Shown here piece by piece: positions 28,340 to 35,657 of a stretch of DNA of 64,000 nucleotides. The notes beneath the pieces are model-generated. The model ran no database searches, had not been told where the DNA came from, and was given only the letters and a program-made list of their open reading frames with translations. The first letter of the stretch is position 1. Every line of letters starts with the position of its first letter. The translations under genes were made by a program, and so were the position numbers. Origin of the DNA: Roseomonas sp. E05 (GTDB lineage: Bacteria; Pseudomonadota; Alphaproteobacteria; Acetobacterales; Acetobacteraceae); assembly GCF_030063475.1 (NCBI RefSeq), contig NZ_JASIRT010000001.1:310001-374000 (forward strand), read 5' to 3'.

Positions 28340-29272
28340 ATGCCCCTGGAGACGATCATCCGCCCCATGGCGGAACAGGACCTTGACGAGGCGGACGGCG
28401 TGATGCGCCTCGCCTTCGGCACCGAATTCGGCCTGCCCGACCCGGCGCGCTTCATGGGCGATGCCAAGCTCCTGTGCCCGCGCTGGCGGACCAACCCGGC
28501 GGGCTGCCTCGTTGCCCAGGCTGGCGCGGCCGTGATCGGCAGCGTGGCGGTCATGGACTGGGGCAGCGTCGCCGTGCTCGGCCCGCTCAGCGTGCATCCC
28601 GCCCGATGGAACCAGGGCCTTGCCCGCCGCCTGCTGGAGGCCGCCCTGGCCACGACGCCGGCCAGGCTGGTGGCACTCTACACCCAGCCCGGCAGCCCGC
28701 GGCATCTGCGCCTCTACGAGGACGCCGGCTTCGCGACCCGGCATCTCATCGCGGTCATGGCGAAGCCGGTGGCGCCCGCCACGGCCGCCCCGGATTTCCT
28801 GCTCTTTTCGCAGCAGCGGCCGGAGCAGCAGGCGGAAGCCCTCGCCGCCTGCCGGGAGATCAGCAACGCCACTTTCGCCGGGCTCGACCTGAGCCGGGAG
28901 ATCCGCGCCACGACGGAGCAAGGGTCGGGCGACACGCTCCTGTTGCGCTCGGGCAATGCCACCACCGGCTTCGCCCTCTGCCAGGAGGGCGCCGGCAGCG
29001 AGGCCGGCAGCGGCACGCTCGCCGTCAAGTTCGGCGCCGTGCGGCCGGGCGACGCGGCCGCCTTCCAGGACCTGCTTGCCGCTGCCGAGGCGCTGGCCTC
29101 CCGGCGTGGTGCGCGGCGCCTCCAGGCCAGCGTGACCCATGCGCGGCGCGCGGCCTATGCGCGGATGAAAGCCGCCGGGTTCCGCACCGAGCTTTCCGGC
29201 ATCGCCATGGTCCGGCCCGAGGGGCTGGGCTACGACGCGCCGGAGAGCTTCCTCGTGGAGGAATGGCGCTAG
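28340..29272 (+). CDS. Two-domain GNAT N-acetyltransferase
   Basis: 310 residues with a complete N-terminal GNAT domain (IIRPMAEQDLDEADGVMRLAF; VLGPLSVHPARWNQGLARRLL, an acetyl-CoA-binding loop of the RxxGxG/A type; LYEDAGF). A degenerate C-terminal GNAT-like domain ends RAAYARMKAAGFRTELSG. AGAGGTG precedes ATG 28340. The last two bases of its TAG stop codon are the first bases of a 104-bp inverted-repeat element. Substrate unknown. Confidence 0.85.
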   Translation: MPLETIIRPMAEQDLDEADGVMRLAFGTEFGLPDPARFMGDAKLLCPRWRTNPAGCLVAQAGAAVIGSVAVMDWGSVAVLGPLSVHPARWNQGLARRLLEAALATTPARLVALYTQPGSPRHLRLYEDAGFATRHLIAVMAKPVAPATAAPDFLLFSQQRPEQQAEALAACREISNATFAGLDLSREIRATTEQGSGDTLLLRSGNATTGFALCQEGAGSEAGSGTLAVKFGAVRPGDAAAFQDLLAAAEALASRRGARRLQASVTHARRAAYARMKAAGFRTELSGIAMVRPEGLGYDAPESFLVEEWR

Positions 29273-29374
29273 AGCAGATCCCGTTCGCTCTGGCTCACGG
29301 AAAACGCTCCAGCTGTTTGTTTTGGCGAACATCTTCACCCGTGCCGATGATGCCATCGGAACGGGATCTGCTCT
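29271..29374. repeat. 104-bp MITE-like inverted-repeat element, family 3
   Basis: Perfect 16-bp terminal inverted repeats AGAGCAGATCCCGTTC (29271-29286) and its complement (29359-29374) flank a more AT-rich centre (ACGGAAAACGCTCCAG, TGTTTGTTTTGGCG). The base composition contrasts with the surrounding DNA. It overlaps the TAG stop codon of the GNAT gene. No ORF and no second copy are present in this window. Confidence 0.8.
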
Positions 29375-29604
29375 GGGGTGAAGGCTGCCGGGAAGCTGCT
29401 GCCCGCCCCCCGGCGGACCTGCGAGGCCCGACGCATCGTGCTTCCCGCCGCGGGAGAACGCGAGCGGCCTGGCCATGCTGTTCCGGCCGGCCGGCAAGCT
29501 TGCGCATGGCACCCAGAAGCAGCCGTCACCCCCCCTCAGGGGGCGCGCGCGGGCCAATCACCCCTTGCCTCCGCGCCCTGTGGCGTTGAGCCGGGGCGCC
29601 GCCT
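29375..29604. other. Non-coding spacer
   Basis: Together with the preceding element this makes about 330 bp without a gene. I see only a weak CCCCC-TCA-GGGGG hairpin at 29531-29543 and no credible ORF, promoter or RNA gene. Confidence 0.5.
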
Positions 29605-30066
29605 TCAGAGCGGCTTCGTCAGGAAGATCCGGCTGGTGCCGGGCGGCTGGCAGGCGATCTCGCCGAACCGCCGCCAGCCCAGCCGCTCATAGAAGCCGGG
29701 CGCCTGGAAGCTGATCGTATAGAGGACGGCGGCGACACAGCCGCGCCGGCGCCCTTCCTCCTCGAAGGCGGCCAGGACCGCACTGCCCAGGCCGCCGCCC
29801 CGCAGCGGCTCCGGAAGATAGAACAGGTCCAGGAACAGCAGCCCCAGCGACGAACGGCCCGTCGCCCCGCCCAGGATCGCGCCCGTGGCGGGGTCCTTCA
29901 CCAGGACGGCGAGCCCCTGCCGGTCGGCATAGCCCGTGACGGCGTCGTTGTAGGCGCTGAGGCCGCCGCCGATCACCTGGAGCGCCTGTTCGCTCACCTC
30001 CGCGGAGACCACGATCTCAGGAGCGGCCATGCGCCGCTCCGCGCCGGCGGATGGCGAGGCGGTCAT
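29605..30066 (-). CDS. GNAT family N-acetyltransferase
   Basis: 153-residue single-domain acetyltransferase. LFYLPEPLRGGGLGSAVLAAFEEEGRRRGC holds the acetyl-CoA pyrophosphate loop (R/GGGLG), followed by APGFYERLGWRRFGE, the usual closing segment. ATG 30066 overlaps the TGA of the M81 gene (ATGA), so translation is coupled. It is the third gene of the PLP-enzyme/M81/GNAT operon. It may acetylate an amine released or made by the two upstream enzymes, but this is inference. Confidence 0.88.
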   Translation of the reverse strand: MTASPSAGAERRMAAPEIVVSAEVSEQALQVIGGGLSAYNDAVTGYADRQGLAVLVKDPATGAILGGATGRSSLGLLFLDLFYLPEPLRGGGLGSAVLAAFEEEGRRRGCVAAVLYTISFQAPGFYERLGWRRFGEIACQPPGTSRIFLTKPL

Positions 30067-31601
30067 GCCGGGCTCCAGCGCGCCTCGGGGTCGAGCGGCA
30101 GCACCGGGCGCGGCAGCTTCGTCCATTTGAAGCGGTCCAGCATCGGTGAGGTCAGCCCCGGCGCGTCCACCTCGATGATCCGTCCGGGCGTGAAGAACTC
30201 GTCGAAGCCGGCACGGAAATGCCCACGCGACTTCACCACCAGGCAACGCGCCGCGCCGATGTCGAGGCCGAGATGCTCCAGGAAGGCCGGGTCGGCGCAT
30301 TGCGTCCGCCGGGTGATCACCACCACCACGATGCCGCCCAGCCGCAGTGCCACGGTGGGGCCGAGATCCATCGCCGTGCCGGCGAAGATGCCGCGCCGTC
30401 CCGTCACCCTGCCATCGGAGAGCGCCAGCACCTCCGCCTCCGCCGCGAAGGGATGTGCGAAGCTGTCCGTGGCGGCGCGGTTGAAGCGGGCGGTGAAGCG
30501 CGCCCCCTGGCCGAGCTGGTGCGCCTCGGCGGCCAGCGCCGGGTCGTGGATCACGCCGAAGATGGCATCCTGCACCCCCGCCTTGTGGAAGGCCTCCAGG
30601 ATGTACATCGTGTTGCCGCCGCCGCCGCCGCCCGGGTTGTCCGCGACATCGGCGAAGGCCAGCGGCACCTCGGTGGTGGCCGCCCGCTGCACCGCCTCGG
30701 CCAGTGGCGTCAGCCTGGCCACGAAGCGGCCGCGCTTGCTCCAGGCATCCTTGGCCAGCGCATCGGCCAGCGCCTCGCAGGCGTCGCGGTCCGGCCCGGT
30801 GACGATGATGGCGAAGCCGTTGAAGGGCGTGTCGCCATAGGCGAAGCCGCCCATGACCGAGACATTCGCCACCTTGTCCGGCCCCAGCACCTTCAGCCGC
30901 TCCTGCCCGAAGTCGATCACCTCCGCATAGGGCCCCTTGGCGGTCAGCAGGCTGACGCTGGGCGCCACGATCGGCAGGCGGCGGAAGGCGCGGTGGAACC
31001 GCTCGCCCCGCATCAGCCGGCGCAGCAGCGCGGCGGCTTCCGCGCCGCGCTCGCGCATGTCCACATGCGGGTTGGTGCGGTAGCCGACGAAGGCGTCGCA
31101 CTGCGCCACCATCGTCTCCGAGACATTGGCGTGCAGATCGTAGGAGCAGACCAGCGGCACCTCCGGCCCCAGCACCGCCTTGACCAGGCTCTGCAACGCG
31201 CCCTCGGGGTCGTCCAGCGCGGTAGCCAGCCCGGCGCCGTGCATCACGCAATAGACGCCCTCCACCTGGCCGCGCAGCGCCTCCAGCCCGGCGCGCCAGA
31301 TCGCCATCATCGCGTCGAAGGCGGCCTGGTCCACCGGCCCGTTCGGCTCGGCCATGGCGAGCAGGACGGGGCGCGGCCGCCAGGGCCCGGCGGCGTCCAT
31401 GGCGGCGACGAAGCCGGGCATCTCCGCCAGCGCCACCGGCGCGGGGCTGCGCGCGTCCATGAGGATCGCCTCGCCTTCCAGCCAGCAGCGGAAATCCTCC
31501 CGCCGCGCCACCGGCGCGAAGCGGTTGCACTCGATGGAGAAGCCCAGCAGGGCGACGCGCGGACCGCTGTTCCCCTCGCCGCCTCCGCCGGCGCCGCTCA
31601 C
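30063..31601 (-). CDS. M81 family metallopeptidase (MlrC-like)
   Basis: 512-residue homologue of MlrC, the zinc peptidase that cleaves linearised microcystin and other short peptides. Probable zinc ligands are E24 in SIECNRF, D155 and H157 in SYDLHANVSET, and H179 in TNPHVDMRERG. CVMHGAG and the C-terminal MlrC domain (GIFAGTAMDLGPTVALRLGGI, VVVVITRRTQ) are present. Translation starts at GTG 31601, overlapping the TGA of the PLP-enzyme gene (GTGA), and ends in an ATGA overlap with the GNAT gene. No signal peptide is seen, so a cytoplasmic peptide substrate is expected. Confidence 0.92.
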   Translation of the reverse strand: MSGAGGGGEGNSGPRVALLGFSIECNRFAPVARREDFRCWLEGEAILMDARSPAPVALAEMPGFVAAMDAAGPWRPRPVLLAMAEPNGPVDQAAFDAMMAIWRAGLEALRGQVEGVYCVMHGAGLATALDDPEGALQSLVKAVLGPEVPLVCSYDLHANVSETMVAQCDAFVGYRTNPHVDMRERGAEAAALLRRLMRGERFHRAFRRLPIVAPSVSLLTAKGPYAEVIDFGQERLKVLGPDKVANVSVMGGFAYGDTPFNGFAIIVTGPDRDACEALADALAKDAWSKRGRFVARLTPLAEAVQRAATTEVPLAFADVADNPGGGGGGNTMYILEAFHKAGVQDAIFGVIHDPALAAEAHQLGQGARFTARFNRAATDSFAHPFAAEAEVLALSDGRVTGRRGIFAGTAMDLGPTVALRLGGIVVVVITRRTQCADPAFLEHLGLDIGAARCLVVKSRGHFRAGFDEFFTPGRIIEVDAPGLTSPMLDRFKWTKLPRPVLPLDPEARWSPA

Positions 31602-32734
31602 AGCGTCAGCCCCAGCAGCTCGGCATGGCGCTGCGTGGCCTTGAGGCCGCTGCCCGTCAGCACGACCACGGTGGTCTCGTCCCGCCCGATGGTGCCGTTG
31701 GCCAGCAGCCGCGCGAAGGCCGCCGCCGCCTGGGCGCAGGTCGGCTCGACATAGAGGCCCTGGCGCGCCAGGGCGCCGGTCGCCGCGGCGATCTCCTCCT
31801 CCTCCAGCAGCACGGCGCCGCCCTGGCTGCCATGCAGCACGTCCAGCACCTCCGGCGTGCGGATCGGCTGGGCGATGGCGGTGCCCTCCGCGATGGTCGG
31901 GCGCGGCGCGGCCGGCGCCTCGCCGAGGAACGCCCGCGCGATCGGCCCGCAATGCGCGGGCTGGGCGGCGAAGATGCGCGGCAGGCGGACGATCTCCCCG
32001 GTCCGCAGCAGCTCGGAGAAACCGATGCCGCAGCCCAGCACGTTCGACCCCGCGCCGCAGGGCACGATGACGTTGTCCGGCGCCTGGAAGCCGAGATCCT
32101 CCCACAGCTCGTAGGCCAGCGTCTTGGTGCCGTGCAGGAAGAAGGGATGCCAGTTGTGGCTGGCGTAGAAGATCTCCTTCGCAGGGTCGTTCCCCTGGGC
32201 CAGCGCCGCATCGGCGCAGTCCTGCCGGCTGCCGGGGATCAGCTGGATCGCCGCCCCCATGGCGCGGGACTGCACCGTCTTGGCCGGGCTGGTCGATTCC
32301 GGCACCAGGATCCTGGCCTTCATGCCGCCCGCCGCCGCATAGGTGGCGATGGCGGCGCCGCCATTGCCGGAGGAATCCTCCAGCACATGGTCGATGCCCT
32401 GCGCCCGCAGCAGCGAGAGCATCACCGAGGCGCCGCGGTCCTTGAAGCTGCCGCTCGGCATGAACCACTCGCACTTGAAGCGGACCGGAGCGCCGTTCCA
32501 TTCCCCGGCCACCAGTGGTGTGCAGCCCTCGCCCAGGCTGATCCGCGACTCGGGCCGGAAGGGCAGCGCGGCGGCGTAGCGCCAGAGGCTGCGCTCGCCG
32601 GCTGCAATCTCATCGCGCTTGAGGCCGGGCAGGTCGGTCAGCAGCAGCGGCTGGCCCTCCGGTCCGCACCAGCGGGGCTCGGAAAGCGGCCAGGTGCGGC
32701 CGCTGCGGGGGTCGAGATAGGCAGGGTCTTGCAT
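31598..32734 (-). CDS. Threonine-synthase-like PLP-dependent enzyme
   Basis: 378-residue fold-type II PLP enzyme. The Schiff-base lysine is K98 in SGSFKDRG, the substrate carboxylate loop is SSGNGG (121-126), and the phosphate loop is PCGAGSNVLG. The N-terminus resembles threonine synthases that carry a zinc-ribbon-like lead (DPRSGRTWPL..RWCG), but only part of it is present. Its place in an overlapping operon with an M81 peptidase and an acetyltransferase, away from thr genes, argues for amino acid breakdown (a lyase or deaminase) rather than threonine synthesis. Confidence 0.85.
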   Translation of the reverse strand: MQDPAYLDPRSGRTWPLSEPRWCGPEGQPLLLTDLPGLKRDEIAAGERSLWRYAAALPFRPESRISLGEGCTPLVAGEWNGAPVRFKCEWFMPSGSFKDRGASVMLSLLRAQGIDHVLEDSSGNGGAAIATYAAAGGMKARILVPESTSPAKTVQSRAMGAAIQLIPGSRQDCADAALAQGNDPAKEIFYASHNWHPFFLHGTKTLAYELWEDLGFQAPDNVIVPCGAGSNVLGCGIGFSELLRTGEIVRLPRIFAAQPAHCGPIARAFLGEAPAAPRPTIAEGTAIAQPIRTPEVLDVLHGSQGGAVLLEEEEIAAATGALARQGLYVEPTCAQAAAAFARLLANGTIGRDETTVVVLTGSGLKATQRHAELLGLTL

Positions 32735-32787
32735 GGGGTCGCAGCGTGGCTTGCCAGCGCCCGCCCGGCAAGGGATAGGCAGGCCGC

Positions 32788-33885
32788 ATGGAACACATCG
32801 ACGCCGTGGCGCGGCTCGCCGCCGACCTCGTGCGGCTGGACAGCCGCTCCTTCGTCTCCAACCAGGCCGTGGCCGACCGCATCGCCGCCGAGCTGGACGG
32901 CTTCGAGCTGGAGCGGCTCGACTACACCGACGGTGCCGGGGTGGCGAAGCAGGTGCTTGTCGCGCATCGTGGTCCTTCCGGTGGCGTGGCCCTCTCCGGC
33001 CACATGGACACCGTCCCCGACACCGGCTGGCAGGAGGACCCCTTCTCCGGCCGCATCGACGGTCAGGGCATCCTGCACGGCCTCGGCGCCGCCGACATGA
33101 AGGGGCCGCTGGCCGCCTGCATCGTCGCCGCCCGCACCCTGCCGGCGCATCTCCCCGCCACCCTCCTCATCACCACCGACGAGGAAACCACCAAGCAGGG
33201 CGCCCGCGCCATTGCCGACCGCTCGGCGCTGGCCCGCCGCGCCGCGCCGCGCGGCGTCATCGTCGCCGAGCCGACCGGGCTGATCCCCGTGCGCGGCCAC
33301 CGCAGCAACATCGACTTCATCGCCGTGGCCGAGGGGGTGCAGGCGCATTCCTCGCTTGGCACCGGGCGCAACGCCAACTGGGCGCTGATCCCCTTCCTGG
33401 TCGAGATGAAGGCCCTTGCCGAGCGCCTGCGCAGCGACACCACGCTGCACGACGCCGCCTACAGCCCGCCCTTCAGCGACTTCAACCTGATCCTCGACAA
33501 CCACGGCGCGGCGGTGAACGTCACCGTTCCCAGGGCCACGGCGCGGATCAAGTTCCGCTACAGCCGCAGCATCGACCCGACCCCCGTGGTGCAGGCCGTC
33601 GAGGCCGCCGCCGAACGCGCCGGTGCCAAGCTGACGATCGTTCGCCAGGGCCGCCCGCCGGAAACCCCCGCCGACCATCCCCTGGTCCGCGCCGCCGAGG
33701 CCGCCACCGGCCACAGGGCCGAAACCCGCCCCTTCGGCACCGATGCCAGCGAACTGCAGGAAGTCGCCCCCTGCATCATCCTTGGCCCCGAGGTGATGGA
33801 CACCGCCCACAGCCCGCGCGAGCAGGCCAGCATCGCCCGCCTCGCCGCCGCGGTGCCGCTCTTCCACCGGCTGATGGGCGCGTAG
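32788..33885 (+). CDS. M20 family metallopeptidase/deacylase (ArgE/DapE-like)
   Basis: 365-residue zinc amidohydrolase. SGHMDTVPDTGW carries His and Asp ligands, GLGAADMKG the bridging Asp, TTDEETTKQG the catalytic Glu pair and VAEPTG a further acidic ligand; AHSPREQ near the end supplies the last His. A lid domain lies between about residues 160 and 270. It is divergent from the PLP/M81/GNAT operon with 53 bp between start codons, so both probably share a control region. It would deacylate an amino acid or cleave a dipeptide. Confidence 0.9.
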   Translation: MEHIDAVARLAADLVRLDSRSFVSNQAVADRIAAELDGFELERLDYTDGAGVAKQVLVAHRGPSGGVALSGHMDTVPDTGWQEDPFSGRIDGQGILHGLGAADMKGPLAACIVAARTLPAHLPATLLITTDEETTKQGARAIADRSALARRAAPRGVIVAEPTGLIPVRGHRSNIDFIAVAEGVQAHSSLGTGRNANWALIPFLVEMKALAERLRSDTTLHDAAYSPPFSDFNLILDNHGAAVNVTVPRATARIKFRYSRSIDPTPVVQAVEAAAERAGAKLTIVRQGRPPETPADHPLVRAAEAATGHRAETRPFGTDASELQEVAPCIILGPEVMDTAHSPREQASIARLAAAVPLFHRLMGA

Positions 33886-33948
33886 CGGACCGCCGGGGCG
33901 GTGCGCGGCGCCGCCCCGGCTCTGGCGCTCTCGTGAAGAGGCCCGGCT

Positions 33949-33981
33949 TTGACCGGGTCCGTTTACGTTGATATCAACTTA
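33949..33981 (+). promoter_or_regulatory. Putative promoter with MarR box (copy 2)
   Basis: TTGACC (33949-33954) and TATCAA (33972-33977) are 17 bp apart and could be -35 and -10 elements. The 18-bp box TACGTTGATATCAACTTA (33964-33981), identical to the one at 2196-2213, covers the putative -10. Binding would block RNA polymerase. The sequences are seen; promoter and repressor roles are inferred. Confidence 0.6.
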
Positions 33982-34033
33982 AATATCGCCATGAGCGCGG
34001 CCCTGGCGCCGCACTCCAAAAATTCAGGGAGCG

Positions 34034-34390
34034 ATGAACATGTCCTATGTGGAAGGCTTTGTGCTGGCCGTGCCCGCCGCCAACCAGGAGATCTTCCGGC
34101 AGCATGCCGCTGCTGCGGCGGCGCTGTTCAAAGAATTCGGCGCCACGCGCGTGGTGGAGTGCTGGGGGGACGACGTGCCGGACGGCAAGACCACCGACTT
34201 CCGCCGCGCGGTGAAGGCCGAGGATGGCGAGATCGTCGTCTTCAGCTGGGTGGAGTACCCGGACAGGGAAACGCGCAACGCCCTGCATGAGCGCATGATG
34301 AGCGACCCGCGCATGAAGGCGATCGGCGAGATGCCCTTCGATGGCAGGCGCATGATCTTTGGCGGCTTCGTCCCGATCGTGGAGGCCTGA
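34034..34390 (+). CDS. DUF1428 (YbaA-like) family protein
   Basis: 118-residue small dimeric alpha-beta-barrel type protein: MSYVEGFVLAVPAANQEIF, then VVECWGDDVPDGKTTDF, FSWVEYPDRETRNALHERMMSDPRM and DGRRMIFGGFVPIVEA, all diagnostic for DUF1428. Biochemical function is unknown for the family. It is the first gene behind the second MarR box, with the dehydrogenase 81 bp downstream, and is therefore a likely target of the MarR regulator at 1743-2189. Confidence 0.92.
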   Translation: MNMSYVEGFVLAVPAANQEIFRQHAAAAAALFKEFGATRVVECWGDDVPDGKTTDFRRAVKAEDGEIVVFSWVEYPDRETRNALHERMMSDPRMKAIGEMPFDGRRMIFGGFVPIVEA

Positions 34391-34471
34391 CAGCCTCCCA
34401 TCCTGCAACGATGCCCGCCGCCTCCCATTTCCCCTCCGCAGGTCACACCGAACGGGAAAAGGAGACTGTGG

Positions 34472-35479
34472 ATGAAAGGCATCGTGGTGCGCGCACCAGG
34501 CGGGCTGGACCGGCTTGAGCTGATCGACATGCCCGAGCCCGGCACGCCCGGGCCAGGCGAGATCCGCGTCCGGCTGCATGCCAGTTCGCTGAACTACCAT
34601 GACTTCGGTGTGGTCAGCGGCCGCATGAAGACCGCCGACAACCGCATTCCCATGGCCGATGGCGCCGGCGTGGTCGAGACGGTGGGGGAGGGCGTGGACG
34701 AGTTCGCCCCCGGCGACCACGTCGTCTCCTGCTTCTTCCCGGGCTGGCAGGACGGCCCGCCCACCGTGGGCGACTTCTCCACCGTTCCCGGCGACGGCGT
34801 GGACGGCTACGCCCGCGAGGCCGTCACCCGGCCGGCCAGCTGGTTCACCCGGGCCCCGATCGGCTACAGCCACGCGGAGGCCGCCACCCTCACCACCGCC
34901 GGCCTCACCGCCTGGCGCGCCCTCATCGTCGATGGCGGCCTGAAGGCGGGCGATGTCGTCCTGGTGCTCGGCACGGGCGGTGTGTCGATCTTCGCCCTGC
35001 AGATTGCCAAGGCCATGGGCGCGACGGTGATCGCCACCTCCTCCTCGGACGCGAAGCTGGAGCGCCTGCGCACCCTCGGCGCCGACCACACCGTCAACTA
35101 CCGCCAGCATGCGGACTGGGGCAGCCGCGCGCGCGACTGGACCGGCGGCCGCGGCGTGGACCATGTCATCGAGGTCGGCGGCCCCGGCACGCTGGAGCAG
35201 TCCATCACCGCCGTTCGGGTCGGCGGCCACATCTCGCTGATCGGCGTGCTGACCGGCCGCAAGGGCGAGGTGCCGACCGCCGCCCTGATGGCCAAGCAGG
35301 CCCGGCTGCAAGGGCTGATCGTCGGCAGCCGGCGCCATCAGCAGGACTTCGTCCGTGCGCTGGACGCCACCGGCCTGCGCCCGGTGATCGACCGCAGCTT
35401 CCCCCTGGCGGACATCGCCGAGGCCTTCCGGCACGAGGAATCCGGCCGGCACTTCGGCAAGATCGGCCTGGAGTTCTGA
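34472..35479 (+). CDS. MDR-superfamily zinc-type alcohol dehydrogenase/quinone oxidoreductase
   Basis: 335-residue medium-chain reductase. The N-terminal GroES-like part includes LHASSLNYHDFGVVSG and GVVETVGEGVDEFAPGDHVV; the Rossmann domain includes VLVLGTGGVSIFALQIAKAMGA. The cysteines of catalytic and structural zinc sites are missing at the usual places, so it is more like zinc-free quinone/enone reductases using NADPH. AAAGGAG precedes the start codon. It follows the MarR-box-controlled DUF1428 gene by 81 bp and is probably cotranscribed, suggesting reduction of a reactive carbonyl or quinone. Confidence 0.88.
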   Translation: MKGIVVRAPGGLDRLELIDMPEPGTPGPGEIRVRLHASSLNYHDFGVVSGRMKTADNRIPMADGAGVVETVGEGVDEFAPGDHVVSCFFPGWQDGPPTVGDFSTVPGDGVDGYAREAVTRPASWFTRAPIGYSHAEAATLTTAGLTAWRALIVDGGLKAGDVVLVLGTGGVSIFALQIAKAMGATVIATSSSDAKLERLRTLGADHTVNYRQHADWGSRARDWTGGRGVDHVIEVGGPGTLEQSITAVRVGGHISLIGVLTGRKGEVPTAALMAKQARLQGLIVGSRRHQQDFVRALDATGLRPVIDRSFPLADIAEAFRHEESGRHFGKIGLEF

Positions 35480-35657
35480 GCGCCGCGGCGGCGCGGCGCC
35501 GGGCCGGGACCTCCCCGAAGCCGGCCGCGCCACCTCCTGCGGGGCGCCGGGCCACCCGCCATGCCCCGGCACGCCGCCCCGGTCTCGACAATCCACCGGA
35601 AACGCTCCTTTCTTGCCCGGACGGCGCCGCCGCCCGCCGGCGGCAAAGGAGGAAACC

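Noticed and set aside
29295-29507. 70-codon minus-strand frame in the spacer after the tandem GNAT gene
   Set aside because: Low-complexity Arg/Gln/Ser composition, no ribosome-binding site, and it crosses the inverted-repeat element.
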